Shown one piece after another: positions 8,657 through 16,728 of a DNA stretch of 64,000 nucleotides. The position numbers and the translations under genes are program-made. Numbering within the stretch: position 1 is the first letter of the stretch; each line of letters begins with the position of its first letter. The DNA is from Tuberibacillus sp. Marseille-P3662 (GTDB lineage: Bacteria > Bacillota > Bacilli > Bacillales > Sporolactobacillaceae), in contig NZ_FXBS01000006.1 of assembly GCF_900178005.1 (NCBI RefSeq), forward strand, positions 62,001 through 126,000, written 5' to 3'. The notes under the pieces are model-generated. The model made no database searches, was not told where the DNA came from, and worked only from the letters and a program-made list of their open reading frames with translations.

Positions 8657-8878
8657 TTAGAAAACCTGTTCTAGTTCTCTAACTCCAGGAACCTCTTCAA
8701 GTAAAGCTCGTTCAATACCGGCCTTTAACGTAATGGTTGAACTTGGGCAGCTACCGCAAGCTCCCATTAGACGAACGCGAACAACGCCTTCGTCAACATT
8801 AACCAATTCAACGTCACCACCATCACGCAAGAGAAATGGGCGAAGTTTTTCTAAAACATCTTCGACTTGTTCATGCAT
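8657..8878 (-). CDS. yutI: NifU-like iron-sulfur scaffold (YutI)
   Basis: A 73-residue protein equal to the C-terminal NifU (Nfu) domain. The cluster-binding CxxC is in [15 protein letters not shown] (around residues 36-49), and the N-terminal [15 protein letters not shown] segment is typical. It carries or scaffolds Fe-S clusters for apoproteins. It faces yuzD divergently, the same pairing seen in B. subtilis. Confidence 0.92.
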   Translation of the reverse strand: MHEQVEDVLEKLRPFLLRDGGDVELVNVDEGVVRVRLMGACGSCPSSTITLKAGIERALLEEVPGVRELEQVF

Positions 8879-9039
8879 GTGTTAATAGCCCCTTTCGTAT
8901 AATCTTAAGATATCCGTTTATTCCGCTATAAATGAGTCTGTGTATGTCTACATCTTAAACGCTTATTTTTTTATTTCCTTAAGTATTATTGTAAAATAGA
9001 TATAGGTTTTAGGCAAGTTTTTTGATGGGGGAATGTCCT

Positions 9040-9372
9040 GTGCCACAGACATCTTTAGTATTAACGGTTTATGGAGCTGATAAGCCGTGTCCGAGTTGCT
9101 TGCATGCACCATCTTCTAAGGAAACGATGGAGTGGGTGGAAGCGGCTGTACTTCGTAAATTTGCCGGTTCCGATATAGCGGTTCGTTATGTTGATATTAA
9201 TCATTCGGAGATGACAACTGAAGAGGATCAGCATTTTTCCGAGCACATTCAAGCTGAAAACTACTTCTACCCGCTGGTGGTTATTAATGGGCAAGTCGTT
9301 GGTGAAGGTAATCCAAAACTAAAGCAGATTTTTCAGGCCATTGAAGCTTGTGGCTATAGCCCTGCTATGTAA
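9040..9372 (+). CDS. yuzD: YuzD family disulfide oxidoreductase-like protein
   Basis: A 110-residue thioredoxin-fold protein of the YuzD family (DUF1462). It has CPSC near the N-terminus (YGADKPCPSC) followed by HAPSSKET and a later YPLVVINGQVVGEG segment with the cis-Pro-like region. I start it at GTG 9040, which has GGGGGA 7 nt upstream; an in-frame ATG at 9025 has no ribosome site. It sits divergent to the NifU-like gene, so a role in thiol or Fe-S chemistry is plausible but inferred. Confidence 0.83.
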   Translation: MPQTSLVLTVYGADKPCPSCLHAPSSKETMEWVEAAVLRKFAGSDIAVRYVDINHSEMTTEEDQHFSEHIQAENYFYPLVVINGQVVGEGNPKLKQIFQAIEACGYSPAM

Positions 9373-9376
9373 GGAA

Positions 9377-9685
9377 ACGGCTGGGACAAAAGTATATTCG
9401 TCACAGGATCATCCGAACTTGTTTATTAATCAGTTCGGATGATTTGTTTAAAATAGTGATTCCTGTCATCGCTTCGTCGCAGTCCAAAGAAGCATATTCT
9501 AAGGCGTTCGTGCTCCTGCATCTTCAAGCCTATTCAGAGAAGCAAGATGCTTCGTCGCAGTCCAAAGAAGCATATTCTAAGGCGTTCGTGCTGTTCCCGC
9601 AGGCGTCTACGTATTTTGACGACGCTTAGAACTGGCTTTCATATCTTATTTTTTGAGTATCCTGTCTTAGATTTGTTTCAGCCTC
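9377..9685 (+). repeat. Interspersed structured repeat, copy B
   Basis: Fills nearly all of the 318-bp gap between yuzD and yutJ. It begins GGCTGGGACAAAAG and ends near GATTTGTTTCAGCCT, so its ends form an imperfect inverted repeat. The inner hairpin (9408-9419/9432-9443) has the same 12-nt loop TGTTTATTAATC as copy A. One stem pair is A-T in copy A and C-G here. The downstream GTGATTCCTGTC and CGCTTCGTC blocks are shared. An open frame inside (9444-9629) is only translated repeat. MITE-like or RNA-structured element; type not known. Confidence 0.65.
9471..9592 (+). repeat. 44-bp direct repeat inside copy B
   Basis: Two exact 44-bp copies at 9471-9514 and 9549-9592, beginning GCTTCGTCGCAGTCC and ending GGCGTTCGTGCT, separated by 34 bp. 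It is a recent local duplication within the interspersed repeat. Confidence 0.9.
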
Positions 9686-9690
9686 GTGGA

Positions 9691-10758
9691 TTATCCATTA
9701 TGATAACGATATAGCCAAAGAACGCCTGATTTCAGTAATCGGGCGACACGTCCGGTAAGGGGAGTATTCCCCATAAATAAGCCGAATCCTTTCTTCTTGC
9801 CAAGCGATCCGAGGGTACCGCGTGACTTAATTTCGGAGAGATCCGGTAAAGGTTCGTTATTCCACCGGCTTTGCAGTACTTTAATGATTTGATCCCCTTG
9901 GGCCTCAGCCAACTGGGCACTTGGGGCATGATCCGAACTGGCGCAATCGCCGATGACAAAGACATTATCTGCTTCTGGTATGAAATGGTGGTCACTGAGT
10001 ATGATTCGTTGGGCATGGTCTTTTTCCACATCAAGGTTGCGGACAAGGTGATGGGGCTGGATACCAGCTGTCCAAACGATAGTATCAGTGTGAACGGGTT
10101 CATCTTTGTTATAAAGGATACCTGGTTCTACTTTAGTAATATTAGCCCGGTTAACTACTTGAACGCCGTGTTCTGAAAACCAGTCGTGGACGTATTCACT
10201 GACCTTTTCCGGAAAGGTTGAGAGAATTCGATCCCCTCTGTCAAATAAACGAATGGTTAAATCGGGACGACTTTCATGGAGTTCACTGGCAACTTCAATC
10301 CCGCTAAGTCCCGCTCCGACAATGGATACTGTTCCGTTTTTATGAATATTTTGCAGATTCTGAGCCGTTTCTCTTACACTGTTAATAGATTGTATACCCA
10401 AAGTATGGGTATCTGCACCAGGGATATTATGAAATTTGTCCTCACTGCCAAGACCAATGATTAATGTGTCATAACTTTCATATCGATCATTGTTAATTTC
10501 AACTTGTTGATCTTGAAGGTTAATGTCGGTAATATGACCATTGATCACTTTTAAGCGCGGATGTTCGGGAAAGGTTACACGGACATCTTGGTCACTTGTG
10601 GTTCCAGCGGCCAGTGCATAATATTCCGTTTTCATGCAGTGATACGGTTCGCGATCAATCAAGGTGATCTCAAGTTCTTCCGGTAATGTCATATCTGTTA
10701 AATGGTTTAAAATTCTCATTCCGCCGTATCCGCCGCCAAGGATTAACAGCTTTTCCAT
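9691..10758 (-). CDS. yutJ: NADH dehydrogenase-like protein YutJ
   Basis: A 355-residue two-dinucleotide-fold flavoprotein of the type II NADH dehydrogenase family. The FAD motif GGGYGG is at residues ~8-13, the NAD motif VGAGLSGIEVASEL at mid-protein, and the FAD-ribityl motif VFVIGDCAS near residue 275. It is shorter than canonical NDH-2 (about 400 residues). I start it at ATG 10758 (AAAGGA 10 nt upstream) rather than TTG 10765-10767, which has no room for a ribosome site. It would pass electrons from NADH to quinone or another acceptor at the membrane. Confidence 0.85.
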   Translation of the reverse strand: MEKLLILGGGYGGMRILNHLTDMTLPEELEITLIDREPYHCMKTEYYALAAGTTSDQDVRVTFPEHPRLKVINGHITDINLQDQQVEINNDRYESYDTLIIGLGSEDKFHNIPGADTHTLGIQSINSVRETAQNLQNIHKNGTVSIVGAGLSGIEVASELHESRPDLTIRLFDRGDRILSTFPEKVSEYVHDWFSEHGVQVVNRANITKVEPGILYNKDEPVHTDTIVWTAGIQPHHLVRNLDVEKDHAQRIILSDHHFIPEADNVFVIGDCASSDHAPSAQLAEAQGDQIIKVLQSRWNNEPLPDLSEIKSRGTLGSLGKKKGFGLFMGNTPLTGRVARLLKSGVLWLYRYHNG

Positions 10759-10928
10759 CCATAACAAGTCCTTTCTCTATTTAAATATGTCTCTGCCATT
10801 TAAAAGTATATCGAAGTGAGTCTGGGTTCACAAGACGGATTAAGTAACAAAAGCACTCTAAATTTTAAACGGTTGACGCTGGGTCATTATGACGATAGGA
10901 TATAAGGGAAGATGAAGAGGTGAGCCCA

Positions 10929-11171
10929 ATGTTACCAACACCTATTATCGAATTTTGTATGAGTAATCTTGCCAGCGGCTCGCAAAAAGCAATGGAGGTT
11001 CTAGCCAAGGACCCTAATTTGGATGTCGTCGACTACATGTGCCTTGGGCATTGCGGGCTTTGCTATGAAGGACCTTATGCGCTTGTTAACGGCGAATTCG
11101 TTAGCGGTGAATCGGCTGAAAAATTGGTAGACAATATATATCAATACCTTGAAGACAATCCAATGTTTTAA
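10929..11171 (+). CDS. yuzB: YuzB family protein (DUF1450)
   Basis: An 80-residue DUF1450 protein. Cys residues lie in IEFCMSN and the central [20 protein letters not shown]. The CxxxCxxC pattern suggests metal or Fe-S binding, but the function is unknown. The ATG at 10929 has GAGGTGAG upstream, so it is preferred over the in-frame GTG at 10920. Location beside yutJ is as in B. subtilis. Confidence 0.88.
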   Translation: MLPTPIIEFCMSNLASGSQKAMEVLAKDPNLDVVDYMCLGHCGLCYEGPYALVNGEFVSGESAEKLVDNIYQYLEDNPMF

Positions 11172-11178
11172 TAGATCA

Positions 11179-11206
11179 AACACCGCCGGGCAAGCGGTGT
11201 TTTATT
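11179..11206 (+). terminator. Terminator after yuzB
   Basis: AACACCGC...GCGGTGTT stem with a 7-nt loop followed by TTATT. Confidence 0.8.
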
Positions 11207-11232
11207 ACTATCCAAAGAAGGAGGATAAAGTC

Positions 11233-11463
11233 ATGTACCAATTTTCGCATACATGGCCTTACGAACGGATGGGCAATGATTATTATTTCAATGAATGCCC
11301 TTTCTGTGGTGAATCTTCTGTTTTGATAAATATTAAGCAGGAGCAAATTGAGTATGCACGGGAAGGCGTGAAAACGCATGTTGTGATGCCTTGTTGTCAC
11401 GAACGCATGGATATTGAACAGATAGATGATGATTACTTTTGGGCTGATCGTCCATTGAGATAG
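11233..11463 (+). CDS. Hypothetical small Cys-rich protein
   Basis: A 76-residue protein starting at ATG 11233, directly after AAGAAGGAGGATAAAG. It carries CPFCG early and PCCHERM late, which could form a zinc ribbon (Cys2...Cys2/His). The frame extends further upstream to 11149 but that part crosses the yuzB terminator and has no ribosome site. The stop is 22 bp before dapF, so it may be co-transcribed with dapF. I do not recognise a named family. Confidence 0.65.
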   Translation: MYQFSHTWPYERMGNDYYFNECPFCGESSVLINIKQEQIEYAREGVKTHVVMPCCHERMDIEQIDDDYFWADRPLR

Positions 11464-11485
11464 CAAAATAAGGAGCGAACCCGAG

Positions 11486-12349
11486 ATGGATATTCCTTTT
11501 AGTAAAATGCATGGTTTAGGAAATTGCTATATCTATATAGATACGTTAAGTCATTCGATGGATTGGCCAGACTTTCCTGAGTTGTCCCGGCGTGTTTCGG
11601 ACAGTCATACGGGAATGGGTTCGGACGGGCTTATTGTGATCGGTCAACCTGAACATCCTGAGGCTGATATTCAAATGCGGATTTTCAACAAGGATGGATC
11701 TGAAGCGAAAAACTGTGGTAATGGTTTACGATGTGTTGCTAAATATGCCTATGAACGTCATTTACTTGATCAAAGAACTTTTGTTATTGAAACACTGGGT
11801 GGACTTGTAGAAGCTTCCGTACATGTTGATGACAATCGATCTGTCGGTCAGGTGACGATTAATATGGGCCATCCTCAATTAGAAAGACGCGATATCCCGA
11901 TGTCCGGTGACAATGTTCCACACGTGATTGGTGAGGCTTTTGTCCTGAATCAGCAAGTATGGCCGTTAACAGCTGTGTCGATGGGAAATCCGCATGCTAT
12001 TTTTTTTGTGGATGACATTCAGAAAGCCCCCGTCGAACTGATGGGGCGTTTACTCGCTGATGGTCATGAACGTTTTCCTGAAGGGGTTAACGTTGGCTTT
12101 GTTGAGAAAAATGCAAACCATGAACTGAATTATGTGGTTTGGGAACGCGGATCGGGACGGACCCAAGCTTGTGGGACAGGAGCCTGTGCAGCAACGGTGG
12201 CGGCTGTGCTGAACAAGCATGTCAGTCGGGGGCAACCAGTGACCGTCCATCTTGAAGGTGGTGACCTGTCAATAGAGTGGGCTGAAAACAAAGACGTTCT
12301 CATGACTGGTGCAGCAGAGTGGATTTGTGATGGGCGCTTCCATTATTAA
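11486..12349 (+). CDS. dapF: Diaminopimelate epimerase DapF
   Basis: A 287-residue cofactor-independent racemase converting LL- to meso-diaminopimelate for lysine and peptidoglycan synthesis. Both catalytic cysteines are in place: NCGNGLRC in the first half and ACGTGAC in the second. The N-terminus KMHGLGN is diagnostic. AAGGAG precedes the ATG. The product is cytosolic. Its place between yuzB and yutM matches the B. subtilis order. Confidence 0.96.
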   Translation: MDIPFSKMHGLGNCYIYIDTLSHSMDWPDFPELSRRVSDSHTGMGSDGLIVIGQPEHPEADIQMRIFNKDGSEAKNCGNGLRCVAKYAYERHLLDQRTFVIETLGGLVEASVHVDDNRSVGQVTINMGHPQLERRDIPMSGDNVPHVIGEAFVLNQQVWPLTAVSMGNPHAIFFVDDIQKAPVELMGRLLADGHERFPEGVNVGFVEKNANHELNYVVWERGSGRTQACGTGACAATVAAVLNKHVSRGQPVTVHLEGGDLSIEWAENKDVLMTGAAEWICDGRFHY

Positions 12350-12426
12350 GCTGTTTCCTTGTATTGATTTTGTTAAAGGTGTTATATTGTTCTTATAGAC
12401 GCCTGTGATCTAAGGAGGTCAAAAAT

Positions 12427-12783
12427 ATGTTGACGATTACGGAAGCGGCGAATAGCCGAGTCAAGGAAATGATGGCCGAAGAAGAAGGCGAAGGGTTGTT
12501 TTTACGCGTTGCTGTCAAAGGTGGCGGCTGTACAGGTCTTTCATACGGAATGGGCTTTGATAGTGAACTCAATGATAGTGATACTCAATTTGAAGATAAT
12601 GGGGTTAGAGTTGTTATTGATAAGGAAAGCGAACCGCTGTTACGTGATGTAACCATTGATTTTAAGCAAAATATGATGGGCGGCGGCTTTACCATCGATA
12701 ACCCGAACGCCATCGCGACATGCGGCTGCGGCCAATCCTTTAAAACAGCGACGAATGCGGGTACACCTGATCCGAATTGTTAA
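12427..12783 (+). CDS. yutM: A-type iron-sulfur carrier (HesB/IscA family, YutM)
   Basis: A 118-residue A-type Fe-S carrier. The three cluster-binding cysteines are visible as GGGCTGLSY and CGCGQSF near the C-terminus. AAGGAGG lies 9 nt before the ATG. With the NifU-like and YuzD genes nearby, it probably serves Fe-S cluster delivery. A strong terminator follows. Confidence 0.92.
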   Translation: MLTITEAANSRVKEMMAEEEGEGLFLRVAVKGGGCTGLSYGMGFDSELNDSDTQFEDNGVRVVIDKESEPLLRDVTIDFKQNMMGGGFTIDNPNAIATCGCGQSFKTATNAGTPDPNC

Positions 12784-12801
12784 ATTGAATAGATAAGACC
12801 G

Positions 12802-12843
12802 AGACCTTTACAGGCAGAATAGCGTCCTGTAAAGGTCTTTTTG
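12802..12843 (+). terminator. Terminator after yutM
   Basis: A 13-bp perfect stem (AGACCTTTACAGG/CCTGTAAAGGTCT) followed by TTTTTG. Confidence 0.92.
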
Positions 12844-12957
12844 TTAGGGAAGGGTGCCCATTGGAAAGCAGTGTCATTTCCCAACCTTTTGCTGATGGTG
12901 CGATTTACATACTTTTAAATTCTGCGAGACACAATATTCACAAAAACATGATTGGTG

Positions 12958-12986
12958 TTGAAAAAGCATATACAAAACTCTATTAT
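12958..12986 (+). promoter_or_regulatory. Sigma-A-type promoter upstream of yumB
   Basis: TTGAAA, a 17-bp spacer and TATTAT. Transcription would start near 12993, giving an untranslated leader of about 87 nt before the yumB start. A small open frame here (12861-13043) has the promoter inside it and is not considered a gene. Confidence 0.65.
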
Positions 12987-13079
12987 AGTCTTTGGATTAA
13001 AAGTGATGAAGTACGTGAAATAAATCACAATATGAACTTATAATGTATAACAAAAACGTAAAAGGTGGAAGTGATGTAA

Positions 13080-14300
13080 GTGAATCAACCTAGAATTGTG
13101 ATTCTTGGTGCTGGATACGGTGGGATGATGACTGCTCAACAATTAACGAAGCAGTTAAGAGCAGACGCTGCACATATCACGCTTGTCAACAAACATAATT
13201 ACCATTATCAGACCACATGGCTCCATGAAGCGGCAGCAGGAACCCTTCACCATGATAGAACGCGTATGCTAATTAGAAATGTTATTAATACCAACCGCAT
13301 CGAGTTCGTACAAGACATCGTCAAAGAGATTCAACCTAAAGACAACAAAGTCATTCTAGAAAACGGGACATTGGATTATGATTATATTGTAATCGCCCTC
13401 GGATTTGACCCGGCTACCTTTGGTATTAAAGGGATAGAGGATTATGCCTTTAGTATCCAAAGTATCGATACAGTACGGAAAATCAGAGAGCATATAGAAT
13501 ATCAATTTGCAAGTTATCACTATGGTAATGAACATGATGATGCCCGTTTAAATATTATTGTCGGCGGTGGTGGATTCACAGGTGTTGAATTTGTCGGCGA
13601 GTTGGCACAACGTGTACCTGAACTCTGCCAGGAATACGATATTGACCGCGATAAAGTTCGAGTGATTAATATTGAGGGGTCAACGACGATTTTAGCGGGG
13701 TTTGAGGATGAACTTGCAAGCTACGCAAAGCAACGCCTTGAAAGCAAAGGCGTTGAATTTAAGCTAGGTTATTTAATTAAGGAAGTGAAGTCTAACGATG
13801 TCATCGTTGAGAAAAAGGACGGTGGTGAATCAGAAGAAATTCATGCGCGCACCGTTGTATGGACCGGCGGTGTCCGTGGTAATACCGTTGTTGCAGAATC
13901 AGGATTTGAAGTCGATCGGGGGAAAATTCCCGTTCGTCAAGACTTGCGCTCACAAGAATATGACAATGTTTTTGTGATTGGCGATTGTGCTCTTTTGACG
14001 AATCCAGAAAATGATCAACCCTATCCGCCAACAGCTCAAATTGCTATTCAGCAGTCATATGCACTAGCTGCAAATCTTAAAGCCGTTATTCAAGGCCAAG
14101 AAACGGAGCCTTTTGATTATCACGAAAAAGGAACCGTTGCCTCGCTAGGTGAAGGGGATGCTATTGGTAAAGTCGGAAATACTTTGCTAAAGGGATTCAC
14201 GGCATCCGCTTTAAAAAAGATCATTGATGATCGCTATTTGTTGTTACTCGGCGGTCCTAGCCTCTTGCTCAAAAAAGGTAAATTTAATTTTCTTCAATAA
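13080..14300 (+). CDS. yumB: Type II NADH dehydrogenase (YumB)
   Basis: A 406-residue NDH-2 flavoprotein. The FAD motif GAGYGGMM is at residues 10-17, followed by HNYHYQTTWLHEAAAGT, the NAD motif VGGGGFTGVEFVGEL, and VFVIGDCALL with the C-terminal PPTAQIAIQQ quinone-site signature. The C-terminal ~60 residues with LLLLGGPSLLLKKG suggest membrane attachment. It oxidises NADH and reduces menaquinone without pumping protons. The start is GTG 13080, preceded by AAAGGTGG. Confidence 0.92.
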   Translation: MNQPRIVILGAGYGGMMTAQQLTKQLRADAAHITLVNKHNYHYQTTWLHEAAAGTLHHDRTRMLIRNVINTNRIEFVQDIVKEIQPKDNKVILENGTLDYDYIVIALGFDPATFGIKGIEDYAFSIQSIDTVRKIREHIEYQFASYHYGNEHDDARLNIIVGGGGFTGVEFVGELAQRVPELCQEYDIDRDKVRVINIEGSTTILAGFEDELASYAKQRLESKGVEFKLGYLIKEVKSNDVIVEKKDGGESEEIHARTVVWTGGVRGNTVVAESGFEVDRGKIPVRQDLRSQEYDNVFVIGDCALLTNPENDQPYPPTAQIAIQQSYALAANLKAVIQGQETEPFDYHEKGTVASLGEGDAIGKVGNTLLKGFTASALKKIIDDRYLLLLGGPSLLLKKGKFNFLQ

Positions 14301-14506
14301 TAGATATTAATGGAGACAGTTGATCATCAGCTGTCTTCTCTTATTTTAATTAGGCTGAAAAAATAAAATTGTAAGAAAAACTAACTTAAATCAAAGAAAC
14401 TTGAGATGAATTCGCTTACATGGATTCCCATTCGAATATATGTCTCTTTTCAAATAATGATAATCTTGATAAAATTGTCTGAAAACTCGGAAAGGGGTTC
14501 TGTGAG

Positions 14507-14632
14507 ATGTCGTCTCAAGGTGACAGGAAGCGGAATTATTGTCCCTATTGTGAAGGAAAAGGTTATTTTCAATTGCTCTTAGGTGGTTCAGAAACCTGTG
14601 ACAATTGTTCAGGCACGGGGAAAAGTCAATAA
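14507..14632 (+). CDS. yuiA: YuiA family small zinc-finger-like protein
   Basis: A 41-residue protein with two CxxC pairs, each followed by a DnaJ-like glycine motif: CPYCEGKGY and CDNCSGTGK, separated by LLLGGSET. This is the YuiA pattern and resembles one DnaJ zinc-finger module. AAAGGGG precedes the ATG by about 10 nt. It lies between yumB and yuiB as in B. subtilis and is followed by its own terminator. Confidence 0.8.
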   Translation: MSSQGDRKRNYCPYCEGKGYFQLLLGGSETCDNCSGTGKSQ

Positions 14633-14639
14633 CCAAACA

Positions 14640-14673
14640 AACATATCCGCTTGTAGCGGGTATGTTTTTTTAA
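14640..14673 (+). terminator. Terminator after yuiA
   Basis: AACATATCCGC pairs with GCGGGTATGTT (14656-14666, one G-U), followed by seven T. Confidence 0.85.
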
Positions 14674-14745
14674 TGAAAATAAAAGATATTTGACGGTTAG
14701 ACGATGATTCAAGTAAACTGTTTTTGAAATATCGGAGGTGTAAGC

Positions 14746-15075
14746 ATGTCATCACAGTTGATTCTGCCGGCTTTTTTAGTATCGATACTCTTATTCGCTG
14801 TCTTATTTTTTGGCCTTGGCTTTATTATTAATATGTTGATCAAGACGGCGTGGCTGCCGGCCATTCTTTATCCGGTTATTATTTTGTTATATATAGACGA
14901 CATTTCAACGTTGGATTATTTTACACAATTCGGATCTTCAATGCCAGCCTTAGGGGAAAAAATGGCAAGCCTAGCCCCTTCTGATATTACGGTTCTATCC
15001 GCAGGATGGATTGGAGCCATCATATCAGGTATTGTCATGAAAATGCTTCGCTCTAGAGGTTATCAAATGTTCTAA
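14746..15075 (+). CDS. yuiB: Membrane protein YuiB
   Basis: A 109-residue protein of the YuiB family with three hydrophobic segments (about residues 7-30, 34-52 and a C-terminal AGWIGAIISGIVMKM). CGGAGGTG precedes the ATG. Function is not known. The gene order yuiA-yuiB-yuiC supports the name. Confidence 0.8.
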   Translation: MSSQLILPAFLVSILLFAVLFFGLGFIINMLIKTAWLPAILYPVIILLYIDDISTLDYFTQFGSSMPALGEKMASLAPSDITVLSAGWIGAIISGIVMKMLRSRGYQMF

Positions 15076-15091
15076 AATGTATAATGGCGCT

Positions 15092-15122
15092 CTCTCCTGG
15101 AGATGATGAGTCTCGAGGAGAG
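15092..15122 (+). promoter_or_regulatory. Hairpin covering the yuiC ribosome site
   Basis: CTCTCCT (15092-15098) is the exact complement of AGGAGAG (15116-15122), which contains the Shine-Dalgarno sequence of yuiC. The arrangement is like that before yunB. No T-tract follows. Confidence 0.35.
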
Positions 15123-15130
15123 TGAAGCAT

Positions 15131-15802
15131 TTGCATACAGTTAAAGTAGCGTCAAGACGTTTCTTAATGACCCTGTTTGTGGTTATCGCTTTACTAACTA
15201 CATACCAAAGCATTACAGGTCTAAACGGAAAGGCTCTTATTGAATGGTACAAGGAACCTTCACCTCAACCACTTGAAACAAAACAATCAATGTTAAGGAA
15301 TTATCAGAAACCATTAAAATCAAATTCGACATTTATTAACCATATGGCTGTTAAAAGCGGCAGCGGATTAATGTCGACATTAAAACTTGAACAATACGAA
15401 ACCCATAAAGTATTAGCAACGGGCTATACAGCTGGTATTGAATCAACGGGTAAAACACCAAACCATCCAGCATATGGCATTACTTATAGCGGTGTTGAAG
15501 TACGCCGAGATTTATACTCGACGATTGCTGCAGATACCGATGTTTTTCCTATAGGTACGGTACTATTTATTCCTGGATATGGTTATGGTGTGGTGGCCGA
15601 TACCGGATCAGCTATTCAGGGAGACCGGTTGGATTTATACTATAATTCGGTCCAAGATGTCTATGATAAATGGGGAAAAAAGCATGTCAAAGTGTACATT
15701 GTTAAAGAAGGCAACGGTCATTTAACAGAGAAGACCATGAGAACTTTGAATAATCAAGAATCATTACAAGTGTTTCGCCCTGTCTATAATAATCAATCCT
15801 AA
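15131..15802 (+). CDS. yuiC: 3D-domain protein YuiC
   Basis: A 223-residue protein with an N-terminal membrane anchor or signal sequence (about residues 10-30) and a C-terminal 3D domain. The three Asp residues are visible in [16 protein letters not shown] and the preceding [11 protein letters not shown]. 3D domains share the MltA-type double-psi barrel and occur in Sps/Rpf-like peptidoglycan hydrolases. I prefer the TTG at 15131 (10 nt after GAGGAG) over the GTG at 15122, which lies too close to the ribosome site. It probably acts on cell wall outside the membrane. Confidence 0.85.
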   Translation: MHTVKVASRRFLMTLFVVIALLTTYQSITGLNGKALIEWYKEPSPQPLETKQSMLRNYQKPLKSNSTFINHMAVKSGSGLMSTLKLEQYETHKVLATGYTAGIESTGKTPNHPAYGITYSGVEVRRDLYSTIAADTDVFPIGTVLFIPGYGYGVVADTGSAIQGDRLDLYYNSVQDVYDKWGKKHVKVYIVKEGNGHLTEKTMRTLNNQESLQVFRPVYNNQS

Positions 15803-15831
15803 AAGCAAGGCGCGCATCCCTTGCTTTTTAA
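15801..15831. terminator. Terminator between yuiC and the cobalamin-binding-like gene
   Basis: AAAAGCAAGG (15801-15810) pairs with CCTTGCTTTT (15819-15828), ending in a T run. It overlaps the stop codons of both convergent genes. Confidence 0.8.
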
Positions 15832-16640
15832 TGTTCCAGTATATCATCAGTCGGTGTAAACGCTGGAAAAACCTCAGGATGGAGGATAGCCGCAATGCGC
15901 TTTAATCCGATGAGAAGTCGTGGTGATGGCCGGCAAAAATAAGGTTCTTCTAATATGTGGACTTGGTCACGCCGGACTGCTTTTAGCTGCCTAGCAGCTT
16001 GACGTTGGAGCACAAATTCCTTTTTAACCTTGTGATGGGACACCCCCACCCAGATAAGGCAAATGTAATCGGGATCCAACGTAACAATGTTTTCCCAATC
16101 CGTTTTGTAACTCGCCGTATGTTTCTCGGCAAAGAGATTCCTACCTCCAGCTATATCTGTCATTTCTGTTAACCAATTAACACCTCCAGGAGAGAAAACA
16201 GGACGTGGCCACCACTCCCAATAGATCGTCGGTTGATCGTTAATGGTTTTTCCTAGCTTTCGATAAGTTTCGAGGATGTAGCGGTAGCGGTTGACGATCT
16301 TTTTAGCATGCGCTTCAATCTGTACAGCCTGCCCCAATTTGAGTAAATCATCAGCGATATCATCCAAACTTTGAGGATCTAAGATGATATAAGGTAACCC
16401 TCGTTCCTCCAATCGTTCGATATTTTTTTCCATTCCGGGGACACTTAATGAAGCTAGGATTAGGTCAGGCTTTAACGATTCGACTTGATCGATATCAATG
16501 TCAAGATCTGGGCCAAGTTTAGGCAAGTGTTGAATACTAGCCGGCCAATCTGAATAGTTGTCGATGCCCACAATTTGTTCAGTTAAACCAAGATAAACGA
16601 GCAATTCCGTGTTGCTCGGGCAAATCGATACAATCCGCAT
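15828..16640 (-). CDS. BtuF-like cobalamin/metal-chelate binding protein (cytosolic form)
   Basis: A 270-residue protein with the helical-backbone receptor fold of BtuF/FhuD binding proteins, starting MRIVSICPSNTELL. The GIDNYSDWP and KPDLILASLS segments are diagnostic of the cobalamin-binding subgroup. There is no signal peptide, so it is not a classical ABC binding protein and no permease or ATPase lies beside it. GGGAGG precedes the ATG. The ligand is inferred only from the family. Confidence 0.75.
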   Translation of the reverse strand: MRIVSICPSNTELLVYLGLTEQIVGIDNYSDWPASIQHLPKLGPDLDIDIDQVESLKPDLILASLSVPGMEKNIERLEERGLPYIILDPQSLDDIADDLLKLGQAVQIEAHAKKIVNRYRYILETYRKLGKTINDQPTIYWEWWPRPVFSPGGVNWLTEMTDIAGGRNLFAEKHTASYKTDWENIVTLDPDYICLIWVGVSHHKVKKEFVLQRQAARQLKAVRRDQVHILEEPYFCRPSPRLLIGLKRIAAILHPEVFPAFTPTDDILEH

Positions 16641-16668
16641 AGAAGTCCTCCCTTTACGATAGTATTAT

Positions 16669-16698
16669 TTGGAGACTATCATTAAAATTCTGTATAAT
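16669..16698 (+). promoter_or_regulatory. Promoter for pepA
   Basis: TTGGAG, an 18-bp spacer and a perfect TATAAT, about 30 bp upstream of the pepA start codon. Confidence 0.6.
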
Positions 16699-16728
16699 AA
16701 GAATTATAACAGAAAGGGAGGCCAATTA

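Noticed and set aside
9444-9629. 61-codon open frame with an internal repeat
   Set aside because: It lies wholly within the interspersed repeat and its protein repeat is caused by the 44-bp DNA duplication.
12930-12950. Rex-type operator before yumB
   Set aside because: Only one half-site (TTCACAA) is present; the other half does not match TTGTGAA.
12861-13043. 60-codon open frame between yutM and yumB
   Set aside because: It contains a good sigma-A promoter for yumB, starts with TTG beside a terminator and has no recognisable protein features.
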